Shown here piece after piece: positions 27,233 to 36,151 of a stretch of 64,000 nt of DNA (its first letter is position 1; every line of letters starts with the position of its first letter). The translations under genes and the position numbers were made by a program. Below the pieces are notes generated by a model, which was given only the letters and a program-made list of their open reading frames with translations, ran no database searches and was not told where the DNA came from. The stretch is from Flammeovirga pectinis (GTDB lineage: Bacteria; Bacteroidota; Bacteroidia; Cytophagales; Flammeovirgaceae), in NCBI RefSeq assembly GCF_003970675.1, contig NZ_CP034562.1:3818001-3882000 (forward strand). Reading direction: 5' to 3'.

Positions 27233-29032
27233 TTAATTTCCTACCCATTCTTTATTTAAACGTTGTAGTTGTTTTCTGTAAACACTAAATATCCTTGATT
27301 TAGAAACCATCCCTACATATTTTTTGTTTTCGTCAACTACAGGTAAGTTCCAAGCATCCTCTTTTTCAAATTTTTGCATTACAGTTGGCATACGCTCACC
27401 ATAATAAACAATACTTGGAGGTTCATTCATTACGTTTGCTATTTTTACTTTTGCCTGTTGTTCTTGATCAAACATTATTTCTCTAACCTGATCAAGAGTG
27501 ATAACACCCTTCAGTTTACCTTCGTCATCAACAACAGGAAAAACACTTCTTTGGCTTATACTTATAGCAGATACTAAATCACTTAAATACCCTTTAACAG
27601 GTACAGTAACAAAATTTGTTTCAATTAATTTATTGATATTTAATCGATCCAAAACCTGCATGTCTCTATCTCCTTTTAGATAATCTCCTCTCGCTTTTAA
27701 TGCTCTAACATGTGGAGCATCTGGGTCCACCACACTCACTGTAGTATAAGCAATGGCTGATACTAACATCAAAGGAACAAATAATGTGTATCCTCCTGTA
27801 ATTTCTGCAATTAAGAAAATAGCAGTTAAAGGAGCATAAACTACTCCACAAAGAACACCACTCATTCCGACCAGAATAAAGTGAGTTTCATGAAGGTCTG
27901 CAATACCTAGTAAGTTAATGAATCTAGCAAAAGCAAAACCCGTTAAACCTCCAATAACTAAGGCTGGTCCAAATGTACCGCCACTACCTCCTGCAGATAA
28001 TGTTAAAGATGCAGCTATAACTTTGGCAAATAATACCATTATAATATATGCCAAAAACAACCACGCTTTTGTATTTGGAATTATTGTTTCAAACAGTTCT
28101 GCTCTGTTTAAAAGTTGAAGTTCTTCTCCGTTTAATAATGCCTTTATCGTTTCATATCCCTCTCCATAGATTGGGGGAAATACAAAAATGAATATTGATA
28201 AAACAATACCTCCATATAATGCTCTTCTATATCTATTTGGAATTTTCTCTTCCATTAAATGCTCCATTTGATGAAGCGTTTGATTAAAATAAATAGACAT
28301 AAAGCCTGCTAATACACCTAGAATAATAAAGAAAGGTATATTCTGAGGTTGAAAATCTTCTAAAATTTTAAATGAAAAAAGGACTTCTTCACCTACTATT
28401 AAGGAAGAAACTATCGCTGCACTAACAGATGATATTAATAAGGGTACAAAATTAGCAACTGATACTCCTGTTAGTATTACTTCTATACTAAATATCAGTC
28501 CTGTAATTGGTGCATTAAATATTGCTGATATAACTCCTGCAGTACCGCAGCCAATCATTAAGGTTTTGGTTTTATAATCCAATAAAAATGATTGAGCAAT
28601 ATTAGAACCTATAGCACCTCCAGTTAATACAATTGGAGACTCCAAACCAACAGACCCACCAAACCCAACAGTAAACATTGATGTTACAAAGCGAGAATAT
28701 ATTTTCCCTTTTGCGATGTTACTATTGTTTTTAAAAATATCGTGTAAAATATCTGTTATTGCATGACCTACACTACTTTCTTTATAAAGTGATTTTGCAA
28801 TTACTGTGGTTATTATTAAACCTATAATTGGGAAAAGTAATAAGCCCCAATTCTCTACAAAATTATAATGCGTTAAATATTCATGTATATGATGTACTGA
28901 TAGCTTTAACAACACAGCAGCTAAACCTGATGCAATACCCACCATACTACTCACTATAAGAATAAAATTCCTATCTGAGAGGTGAAGTCTTCTAAGGTTA
29001 AATAACTTTTCTACAATCTTATGCTTTGCCAT
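27233..29032 (-). CDS. ClC-family chloride channel/transporter with CBS domains
   Basis: A 599-residue membrane protein with the ClC core (about residues 20-440) and two C-terminal CBS motifs (about 460-590, with VPVKGYLSDLVSAI and VMNEPPSIVYYGERM). The gating glutamate is Glu131 in GGSVGLESPIVL. The selectivity segment GGSGGTFGPALVIGG is present. The first selectivity motif, usually GSGIP, is changed here to SVGHAITD, so the anion-binding serine is not conserved in the usual form. It may be an H+/Cl- exchanger or channel for other anions. The CBS pair suggests adenine-nucleotide control. Confidence 0.9.
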   Translation of the reverse strand: MAKHKIVEKLFNLRRLHLSDRNFILIVSSMVGIASGLAAVLLKLSVHHIHEYLTHYNFVENWGLLLFPIIGLIITTVIAKSLYKESSVGHAITDILHDIFKNNSNIAKGKIYSRFVTSMFTVGFGGSVGLESPIVLTGGAIGSNIAQSFLLDYKTKTLMIGCGTAGVISAIFNAPITGLIFSIEVILTGVSVANFVPLLISSVSAAIVSSLIVGEEVLFSFKILEDFQPQNIPFFIILGVLAGFMSIYFNQTLHQMEHLMEEKIPNRYRRALYGGIVLSIFIFVFPPIYGEGYETIKALLNGEELQLLNRAELFETIIPNTKAWLFLAYIIMVLFAKVIAASLTLSAGGSGGTFGPALVIGGLTGFAFARFINLLGIADLHETHFILVGMSGVLCGVVYAPLTAIFLIAEITGGYTLFVPLMLVSAIAYTTVSVVDPDAPHVRALKARGDYLKGDRDMQVLDRLNINKLIETNFVTVPVKGYLSDLVSAISISQRSVFPVVDDEGKLKGVITLDQVREIMFDQEQQAKVKIANVMNEPPSIVYYGERMPTVMQKFEKEDAWNLPVVDENKKYVGMVSKSRIFSVYRKQLQRLNKEWVGN

Positions 29033-29124
29033 CTATATTGTGTACTATAAAAATACTATCAGAAATAATTAGTGTTCTAGTGTATATCTAATATGTATAC
29101 AATTACCCACAATCAATCAAGATG

Positions 29125-29132
29125 CAAACTTA
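29125..29132 (-). promoter_or_regulatory. Probable -7 element of the ClC gene (TAAGTTTG)
   Basis: TAAGTTTG on the minus strand matches TAnnTTTG. It lies 93 bases upstream of the ClC ATG, implying a leader of about 85 bases, and sits just behind the terminator of the preceding gene. Confidence 0.45.
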
Positions 29133-29144
29133 CAAAATGCTAAA

Positions 29145-29182
29145 CAAAAAAAACCACCTCTCTATATAAAAGAAAGGTGGTT
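29145..29182 (-). terminator. Intrinsic terminator after the SGNH-like lipoprotein
   Basis: AACCACCT pairs with AGGTGGTT around a partly paired loop; on the minus strand a run of T follows. It ends the transcript of the gene stopping at 29211. Confidence 0.75.
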
Positions 29183-29210
29183 GTGTTAATATCATCGATT
29201 TACTCTAAAA

Positions 29211-31262
29211 TTAATTACCTGGATAATCTTTTACAGTAACTTTTGGTATAGTTGACGAATACAATGTATTTAAAGTCTCTATCATTTCATTCACTATAAT
29301 AGCATTCGCAGCAGATGTATAGCTATGTCCATCCATAGAATAGAAATTCCCACTTCGGTATTCATTTGTGTACGTTACTCCGTCTTGTTTATAACCTGTT
29401 ATTAATTTTGTTGAAATAGATTCTACATTAACAAAGGCCCAACGGTTACTATTTGCTGCGTTTGATAAAGCTAAATTATACGCTCTATTTGCTTCAGCAA
29501 CTTCTTGTTGTGTTGTATAAAAGTATACTTGATCAATAGTTGGGAACAAGTTCAATAAATTTGATGGATCAAAATCACCTGGTAATCCTCCATTACTAAC
29601 TATACTCTTGATAAACGTTCTTAAATCAACATAAACATTTGCGTAAGGCAACATAATTTTATCGCCTGTTTCTAACACTCTCATTCTTGTTGGAGATGAA
29701 GGATCAATAACAAATAATGGGTTATCTCCTGCTACAAATTCCGGGAAATACTTACGGTTACGAAGAACATCAATTACTGTAATACCAATTTCTCCTAATG
29801 AATTATCTATTGCAGCATCTAGGCTTTCTGGTGTCAACTCACCTTCTACATTTCTCAATACCACATTGAACAGTTGGTTAGCAATGATATTTACTAAAGC
29901 TTCTCTTTCTCCAAAATGAAGTAATAATGATGCTATAGATTCAGTAAACGTTTTTTCAATAACCATTACTTGTAATGGGTCTGTTGCCATTATACTATCC
30001 ATTGCTGTTGTTGAATCATTCTCAAATGAGTACACCCATTGTTTATCTACTTCAGCAAATATATAATCATTTCTATCTGATCTACCACTAGGTGAAATTG
30101 CAGCTACTCGTCCTGCTAATGTTCCTGTTTTAACACCAGAAACTTCGTAAGGAAGTGAATAATAAGGGCCATTAAAAACAATATTATAAGCAATGGAATC
30201 AACTATAGGCGTACAAGTTGAAATTGTTGTACAACTTGCATATGTAGGTTTTGAAGGGGGTAACACAGGTCTATTAGGGATATCATATCCACAACAAGCA
30301 TTTATACTAGAAACACCTAATTTACCGCCCCATCCATCAATCATTATTGGTTCTAAGAAATTAATAGCGATAGAATCTTGAGCTTTAGGACGGGTAACAA
30401 CTTGTATAGAATCAAAAACATGAGTAATTAAACCATATACTAAAGAGTCAATCCCTTCATTGATTGCATTAGCCGTTGATTCTTCTAAGTTGATAGAATT
30501 TCTAACATGATTGAAATAAGGCAAATCATTTATTACATCGATACCAATTACTGCTCCTCCTTGTTGTGTTGAGAATACTGAAGCAACTACATCTACTTGA
30601 TTTTCTAAAGTAGCACTTGATGGTAAGACTAAAGCATCATTTGTACCTTTATTTAAAGCATAATCAAGTAAATCGAATTTACCTACAGATATTGTAGTAA
30701 ATGTTGGTATAGCTTTTTTAGCTTCACCAAGCATAGATGCTGTATCTGATGATGAAAAATAACTAAAATATGGATTCTCAGCCGAATAATTCTGCTTTGT
30801 CAAATCTTCCATTTTAGCTTTAATTACTGATATATTAGTAAAGCCTGAACCATCTGCAGTCGTTCCGACTATTGATGGAACTGCTTCTGTTAAGATTCTT
30901 GCTTCTCCAACAACCCAACTCCCTTTTGAATAACGATTTACTTCTCCGTTTTCATCAGGAACACCAGTACCTTGAGTGGTAACACTTGGGTTTACTATTA
31001 CCGCACCTAAATTTACATCTTGTAATTTTTGAGAAAAGATGACAGCAACTGAATTATCTTGAGCCTCTTTATACCACACATTATCTTGTAGGCCTGCAGT
31101 TACTCCATCACCAATAGCTACATAATTTGAGTAATTAATAGGAATTCCTGATCTAGTTCTACCTGAATTGGCAAGTATCGTTTCTTCTCTATCAGAACAT
31201 GATATAAAGACAGGTAAAATTATTGATAATATAGTTAATGCTTTTAGTATATTTTTTTTCAT
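29211..31262 (-). CDS. SGNH-like lipoprotein lacking catalytic residues (pseudo-esterase)
   Basis: A 683-residue lipoprotein: hydrophobic signal, lipobox FISC, then SDREE, an acidic stretch like Bacteroidota surface-export signals. It is clearly a paralogue of the protein at 31419-33272, with the same start pattern (NYSNYVAIGDGVTAG against DYTTYVALGNSLTSG) and the same layout. The catalytic serine position is Gly53, the block III asparagine position is Phe196 (VGKFDLLDYA in place of LGANDVLGFA), and block V reads DGHSYT, with Ser647 where the catalytic His belongs. It contains several cysteines near residues 322-352 that the paralogue lacks. It may bind lipids or carry out some other non-hydrolytic role; this is inferred. 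Confidence 0.78.
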   Translation of the reverse strand: MKKNILKALTILSIILPVFISCSDREETILANSGRTRSGIPINYSNYVAIGDGVTAGLQDNVWYKEAQDNSVAVIFSQKLQDVNLGAVIVNPSVTTQGTGVPDENGEVNRYSKGSWVVGEARILTEAVPSIVGTTADGSGFTNISVIKAKMEDLTKQNYSAENPYFSYFSSSDTASMLGEAKKAIPTFTTISVGKFDLLDYALNKGTNDALVLPSSATLENQVDVVASVFSTQQGGAVIGIDVINDLPYFNHVRNSINLEESTANAINEGIDSLVYGLITHVFDSIQVVTRPKAQDSIAINFLEPIMIDGWGGKLGVSSINACCGYDIPNRPVLPPSKPTYASCTTISTCTPIVDSIAYNIVFNGPYYSLPYEVSGVKTGTLAGRVAAISPSGRSDRNDYIFAEVDKQWVYSFENDSTTAMDSIMATDPLQVMVIEKTFTESIASLLLHFGEREALVNIIANQLFNVVLRNVEGELTPESLDAAIDNSLGEIGITVIDVLRNRKYFPEFVAGDNPLFVIDPSSPTRMRVLETGDKIMLPYANVYVDLRTFIKSIVSNGGLPGDFDPSNLLNLFPTIDQVYFYTTQQEVAEANRAYNLALSNAANSNRWAFVNVESISTKLITGYKQDGVTYTNEYRSGNFYSMDGHSYTSAANAIIVNEMIETLNTLYSSTIPKVTVKDYPGN

Positions 31263-31323
31263 AAATGAATTCTATTCTTAAAAGAAGGTTTATAAATTGT
31301 TTTAGGAAAATAAAGGTAAAACT

Positions 31324-31359
31324 AAAAAAAACCTACCCCTTTTAAAATAAAGAGGTAGG
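31324..31359 (-). terminator. Intrinsic terminator between the two SGNH lipoprotein genes
   Basis: CCTACCCCTTT pairs with AAAGAGGTAGG with one mismatch and a 6-base loop; on the minus strand TTTTTTT follows. It lies 60 bases after the stop of the gene at 31419 and separates the fadL transcript from the pseudo-esterase. Confidence 0.75.
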
Positions 31360-31418
31360 CTATCTTCAAAAGTAAATATTTTTACTTTCTATTGTTTAAT
31401 TCTCAACAATATTTATGA

Positions 31419-33272
31419 TTAATTAGCAGCTGCTGGAGTTGGTACTACAGTTGTTTCAACTACTGGGAAATCATTTTGCTGGATCTGAGGTAATTTAGCA
31501 CCATATTTAGCATTAATTGCTTGAAGTGTATAGTTACCAATTACTGCATATCCTCTTTGCGTAAGGTGTGCTCCATCTAAAGAGAACAAATTACCTGATA
31601 AATATGTTGTAGTATAAGTTACTCCATCAATTATAATTCCTCCGTCATGAGCTTCAGACATAATTGCTTCTGTATCAACATAAGCTAACCCTCTATCAGA
31701 AGCTTCTTGTTTTAAATAAGCATTATATCCATCAATAGCACTTGCTACATCATCAACATCACCTTTCTCTAAAAATTCATATGTTCCTGTTGTATTATCA
31801 ATAACAGGTAAGTAATCTTTTAATTTAGTTATATCTAAATCTCCTCCTGTTAAGATTAATTCTCCTAATTCTCTTGCTTTGCTTAATGCTAATAAAGAAA
31901 CTAATGTTCCTTCTGCAGGTACACGCATCATTGTTGGAGAAGTAGCATCATATACAGGTAATTGATTTGATTCTAATGAGAAAACAGGATAATAACCTGC
32001 AGCTTTAAAACTAGCAGTTGTAGATGCTACAGTCCCTTCAATAACAGCAGGATCAATAGAACTATAAACAGTATTAACTTCAGTCTCTGTGCCTGTATAT
32101 GTAGCCCATGTTGCATTAATATTAAATGCAACTAATTGAGCTATTTGTGTTTGTCCTTCTTCAGATGCTACAACAGCATCTGCTGCTGCTTTTGCATCTG
32201 CATCACTTGCACCTGTACCTTTTGCTGTTAAAAACGCAGTCGAATGAACTACTGTAGTTGCTAATAAAGTAGCATCAGTAACATCGCCTCCTGCTGTTTG
32301 AATTACATTTACAGAATATGCAACAATATTTACATTTCCTATTGCTGCAATAGGAGTCAATACTTTTGTAATAGCCGCCTTAATATTATCTTCTACACCT
32401 TGTGCAATAACAGGGTCAAAAGCATTTGCTAAATATCCATTAACTAAGACAATAAAATCTTCCGTTAATTCCATTTTGTTAGCAGCTAGCATCTTTTCTA
32501 ACGTATTTGGAGTAGTATTAAATACTGCTGCCTCAGTAATGTCAGGAACATTAAGAATTACACCTTTGGCTCCATTATTCATCATTCCATCCAAAACACC
32601 TTCCATAGCTTGTTCATAGGCTGATTGAGGTGTAATTGCTGTTGCATTTAAGATATTATTTGGTCCTAAAGATCCTCCTTTAGTGGCAAAACCTAAAACA
32701 TCATTCGCCCCTAACCATACAGAAAAGAATGTTGGTACAGCAGCTATTGCATCATTTAAAACTGTTGATGTTGCCGCCGATGAGAAATAACCATAATTAG
32801 AATTAGCTTGACCATAACCTGGTACTGCCATATCTATTGCTCTAATACCTGGTACTGCCATATTATGATACATACCTGCAGTAATATTATCAGCAGCTCT
32901 AGATGTTCCAACATCTATTTTAGGAAGACCACCTGGTCCTGAATCTGTCAGAATTAACTGTTGCCCAAAATATGCTTTTCCTGAATTTGAGACTAACGGT
33001 TGTTTAAAGTCTTTTGCACCTAAACCTGCTTCTTGCAAACTACGTGCAATTAACTGAGGATATGAGTTAACTTGAGCACTAGCAACCCAAGCTCCATCCG
33101 TATAACCAGAAGTTAACGAATTACCTAAAGCTACATAAGTGGTATAATCTACGGGAGTTCCATCAGAAGAAGAGCCACCAGCAGTTACAAAATCATCTAC
33201 TTCTGTAGTACAAGCTGACAGTAATGCTATCGCACCTGCAGCTAATAATGATCTATATTTATTAAAAGTCAT
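31419..33272 (-). CDS. SGNH/GDSL-family lipoprotein esterase
   Basis: A 617-residue lipoprotein with lipobox LSAC followed by TTEVDD, a possible surface-export signal. The SGNH residues look intact: Ser52 in ALGNSLTSGY, Asn190 in WLGANDVLGF, and Asp566 with His569 in DGAHLTQRGY. Large insertions between blocks (about residues 260-430) are rich in Ala, Thr and Val. It starts 35 bp after the FadL-type porin gene stops, so the two probably form one transcript. This suggests an outer-surface lipase or esterase that releases fatty acids for FadL uptake; the pairing is seen, the function is inferred. Confidence 0.8.
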   Translation of the reverse strand: MTFNKYRSLLAAGAIALLSACTTEVDDFVTAGGSSSDGTPVDYTTYVALGNSLTSGYTDGAWVASAQVNSYPQLIARSLQEAGLGAKDFKQPLVSNSGKAYFGQQLILTDSGPGGLPKIDVGTSRAADNITAGMYHNMAVPGIRAIDMAVPGYGQANSNYGYFSSAATSTVLNDAIAAVPTFFSVWLGANDVLGFATKGGSLGPNNILNATAITPQSAYEQAMEGVLDGMMNNGAKGVILNVPDITEAAVFNTTPNTLEKMLAANKMELTEDFIVLVNGYLANAFDPVIAQGVEDNIKAAITKVLTPIAAIGNVNIVAYSVNVIQTAGGDVTDATLLATTVVHSTAFLTAKGTGASDADAKAAADAVVASEEGQTQIAQLVAFNINATWATYTGTETEVNTVYSSIDPAVIEGTVASTTASFKAAGYYPVFSLESNQLPVYDATSPTMMRVPAEGTLVSLLALSKARELGELILTGGDLDITKLKDYLPVIDNTTGTYEFLEKGDVDDVASAIDGYNAYLKQEASDRGLAYVDTEAIMSEAHDGGIIIDGVTYTTTYLSGNLFSLDGAHLTQRGYAVIGNYTLQAINAKYGAKLPQIQQNDFPVVETTVVPTPAAAN

Positions 33273-33306
33273 TTTTGTTATTTCTTAAATTAGGATTGGA
33301 ATAAAA

Positions 33307-34569
33307 TTAGAAGTTATAGTTTAAAGAAAGGCTTGGAATATAAGCCGATGCTTTATATACACCATTCATTCCACCTGTGTCTACACCTTCAGGAATAATA
33401 TTTTCTCTTTGTTCTTTGTTTGTAAATAAGAATGCTGCATCTACACCAAACTTCTCACTAAACATGTAACTAACACCACAAGATAAACCTAATGCATTTG
33501 CATCTGGAGATTCTGGAGTTAAGTGACCATCCGGAACAGGAGTTGTATCGTAGTAAGCTCCAGCTCTAGCTGTAAACGCGTCTGTTACTTTATATTCTGC
33601 ACCGAAGTTAATGATGTATGAATTTTCCCATTTTCTATCATAAGAAATCGTTCCATATTCACCGTCAGGGAATTCAACTTTTAACTCTTCATAAACACTC
33701 CAAGTAACATAATTAAAATCTAGACCGAATGATAATTTATCTGTAGCATTATAACCAACACCTAAAGCAATTGTAGATGGTAAAGGTAATGTAGCATTAA
33801 ACTTGGCTTTCATTTGCTCGCCAGGAGTATAAGCATCTCCAAATAATTGACTACCAATAAAATCATTAGGTACATCAAAAGTAGCATCACCACCTTCAAC
33901 TTTCATATCAACACCAGAACGGTAGTTAATACCTGCAGAGAATTTCTCAGAAATTTGAGCAAATACACCTAAGTTAAAACCGAATTGTAATGTATTACCA
34001 TCCATCTCGAATCCAACATCACCACCTGGAGCTGCTACAGCTTTCTTAAACTGAACACCACCAGTTACAATATCTAAACCACCACCAACTGAAATCATAT
34101 CATTGATTCTGTAAGAAACTGTTGGTTGAATATATATAGATTGTAATGAAATTTCTTGTAAAGAATATTTACCTGTCCATTCATTATCATAAGTTACAGT
34201 AGAACCAAATGGTGTAAAAACACCTAAACCAAATGCCCAAGGCGATTCAGCTGAAGGTCTATAAACACCATATGCTTGAAATGGTGTTCCCATTGGAGAA
34301 TTTGATGCATATTTTGTAGATCCATCAATGCCTCTATAAGAAATATTTGACATTACAGGACTTACTCCTACCTGAATTGTACTACTTTCTAGAAATGATA
34401 ATGCACCCGGATTAAAAAATAAGCTTGATGCATCTGGACCGTAACCAACTCCAACGTTACCACGTCCGATTTGTTTTGTTCCCTGAAGCAGTACCTGGAA
34501 CCCATTAGCAAAAGCTGCGTTAGCTATAAACACAGTTGCTACTGTCAACAGTAAATTTCTGATTTTCAT
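33307..34569 (-). CDS. FadL/TodX-type outer-membrane hydrophobic-compound porin
   Basis: A 420-residue outer-membrane beta-barrel protein. A signal peptide (LLLTVATVFIANAAFA) is followed by the FadL N-terminal hatch: NGFQVLLQGTKQIGRGNVGVGYGPDASSLFFNPG, where the NPA-like motif reads NPG. Alternating beta strands follow through to a C-terminal aromatic end (SLNYNF). FadL proteins admit long-chain fatty acids or other hydrophobic compounds by lateral diffusion. It leads an apparent operon with a lipoprotein esterase. Upstream there are a palindrome at 34640-34665 and a FadR-like inverted repeat at 34817-34834. Confidence 0.88.
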   Translation of the reverse strand: MKIRNLLLTVATVFIANAAFANGFQVLLQGTKQIGRGNVGVGYGPDASSLFFNPGALSFLESSTIQVGVSPVMSNISYRGIDGSTKYASNSPMGTPFQAYGVYRPSAESPWAFGLGVFTPFGSTVTYDNEWTGKYSLQEISLQSIYIQPTVSYRINDMISVGGGLDIVTGGVQFKKAVAAPGGDVGFEMDGNTLQFGFNLGVFAQISEKFSAGINYRSGVDMKVEGGDATFDVPNDFIGSQLFGDAYTPGEQMKAKFNATLPLPSTIALGVGYNATDKLSFGLDFNYVTWSVYEELKVEFPDGEYGTISYDRKWENSYIINFGAEYKVTDAFTARAGAYYDTTPVPDGHLTPESPDANALGLSCGVSYMFSEKFGVDAAFLFTNKEQRENIIPEGVDTGGMNGVYKASAYIPSLSLNYNF

Positions 34570-34639
34570 TAAATGAATAATTTTAGATGAAGTCTAATAA
34601 TCGAGATAAAAAGTCGAAACTTTTCGATGAAAAAAATTG

Positions 34640-34665
34640 AATATGTTATGTAAGCATAACATATT
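34640..34665. promoter_or_regulatory. Perfect 11-bp inverted repeat upstream of fadL
   Basis: AATATGTTATG and CATAACATATT are perfect complements around a 4-base spacer, 71 bases upstream of the fadL ATG. A T-run follows on both strands, so it could be a bidirectional AT-rich terminator for the SGNH pair upstream, or an operator. A second, smaller inverted repeat (TCGAAA, CT, TTTCGA) lies at 34614-34627. Confidence 0.5.
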
Positions 34666-34816
34666 TTTTAACAATTATAAGTTTAACACATGCAAAGTGC
34701 AAATTTTAGCTAAAAAAACCCACGTAAATTCAACACTTATTCGAGTTAATGTAGATATATTTACATTTATTACATAAATAACACAATGCAATAGTTGTAA
34801 AGTTCAAGTTTTTTAA

Positions 34817-34834
34817 TAAATGAACAATCATTCA
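34817..34834. promoter_or_regulatory. FadR-like (TetR-type) operator candidate, fadL side
   Basis: TAAATGAACAATCATTCA agrees at 16 of 18 positions with the Bacillus FadR consensus TGAATGAMTANTCATTCA, as I remember it. It agrees at 16 of 18 with a second site at 42076-42093. It lies in the 292-bp gap upstream of fadL, 248 bases from the ATG. Confidence 0.35.
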
Positions 34835-34861
34835 TTAATATAATAACGGATTAAGTATACG

Positions 34862-36151
34862 CTATAATTGTTCTTTATAGGTTCCCAATAATGCTCTATA
34901 AAATAGCTCACCTTGGTATTGATATCCAATACGACTTAAATGTACTCGATCTCGTGATGTCATAGACATTGCACTCCATCTCTCAATAGATGATAACCCT
35001 CCCATTATATGGTAGAAATCCCAAACAGCTAAATGTTCTTGTTTTGCTAAAGTAAAAATTGCTTCTGTAGCTTTAGCATTATCTCTATTTATGTACTTAG
35101 ATTGTCTAAAATTATCTCCTGGTGTAGTTATAATAATTGGCAATTTAGGATTACCACTTCTTAATTCTTTAATCAGCTTACTATATTTTAATACAAAACG
35201 ATCTTTATTAAATGGAGAAAAGAAAGCATCATTTGTTCCTAAAGAAATTATAATTAAGTCTGGGTCTATTTCTTGAATATCATCTTCTAAATCTTTACAT
35301 CTCAAATAAGAGGTCACCTTTGCTCCATTAACCCCAGAAGAACTGTAAGTAACTCCTGCTAATTCTGAATCAAGCACTGCTAAACCTTTTAACGTAAATT
35401 GATTTTGGCTAAAGTGTTTTTTCTTGAGGCCAATTCTAAACTTAGAGATTGGTTGATCAAAAGTATAAGTAAGTTTACTTTTACCCCTTTTGGTTGCAAT
35501 AAGCTTTGCAGGGTTTAATGGTTGTATTACAGGTAGGTATTGAGTTGTATCATTTACAGGATAGTAAACTTCTACCGTATTCCCTTTATATGGATGTAAA
35601 GAGTCTATACCTACATTTATAGTTAAACTTGCAAAAGATTCTGTGGTTTGAGCAGTGATTGCTGCAATCCCCCAATCACTTTTATGATAACTAACAGAAG
35701 CCCTTTGTCCTTTCCATTCTCCAATTTTCGATACTTTAAAATTATACGGGTTGTTTGTTTTCGCTGCAGTATATGGAAAGAAAAAACCTCTACTAGCCAT
35801 TGGAAACCTTTGGTCTTCATAAAAACGTTCTCTTACCCAACCAGAAAAAAAATCTGCTTGAATATGTGAATCACCTAAATGGAGTATATGTACTTGACCT
35901 TTTTTCTTTTTCTCTAATTTTTCTAATTTCGAATAAAAAGAATTTAATACTGTTGAATCTCCAAACGTATTAATTTTATTCAAATCCATTCGAATAAAAT
36001 CATAAGTAACAAATGGCCTTTTTACATTAGAAATTGATGTTGGAGCAGAGTGTGCACACAATAATAAGATCGTTAGTATTCCTTTTACTAAGCGTAAACC
36101 TTTTTTCTGAAATGGTTGTATGTAATTATTTAGTTTCCAATTCTGACTCAT
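34862..36151 (-). CDS. SGNH-fold periplasmic hydrolase, second of an overlapping pair
   Basis: A 429-residue protein with an N-terminal hydrophobic segment (GILTILLLCAHSAPT). SGNH residues are in place: LHLGDSHIQAD with Ser95, SLGTNDAFF for block III and DRVHLSRIG for Asp-x-x-His near the C-terminus. A beta-rich insert between blocks I and III (about 120-230) resembles the accessory domain of Ape1-like O-acetylesterases or acetyltransferases. Such proteins act on acetyl groups of peptidoglycan or exopolysaccharide, often beside an MBOAT protein, but none is present here. It overlaps the upstream SGNH gene by 26 bp. Confidence 0.75.
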   Translation of the reverse strand: MSQNWKLNNYIQPFQKKGLRLVKGILTILLLCAHSAPTSISNVKRPFVTYDFIRMDLNKINTFGDSTVLNSFYSKLEKLEKKKKGQVHILHLGDSHIQADFFSGWVRERFYEDQRFPMASRGFFFPYTAAKTNNPYNFKVSKIGEWKGQRASVSYHKSDWGIAAITAQTTESFASLTINVGIDSLHPYKGNTVEVYYPVNDTTQYLPVIQPLNPAKLIATKRGKSKLTYTFDQPISKFRIGLKKKHFSQNQFTLKGLAVLDSELAGVTYSSSGVNGAKVTSYLRCKDLEDDIQEIDPDLIIISLGTNDAFFSPFNKDRFVLKYSKLIKELRSGNPKLPIIITTPGDNFRQSKYINRDNAKATEAIFTLAKQEHLAVWDFYHIMGGLSSIERWSAMSMTSRDRVHLSRIGYQYQGELFYRALLGTYKEQL

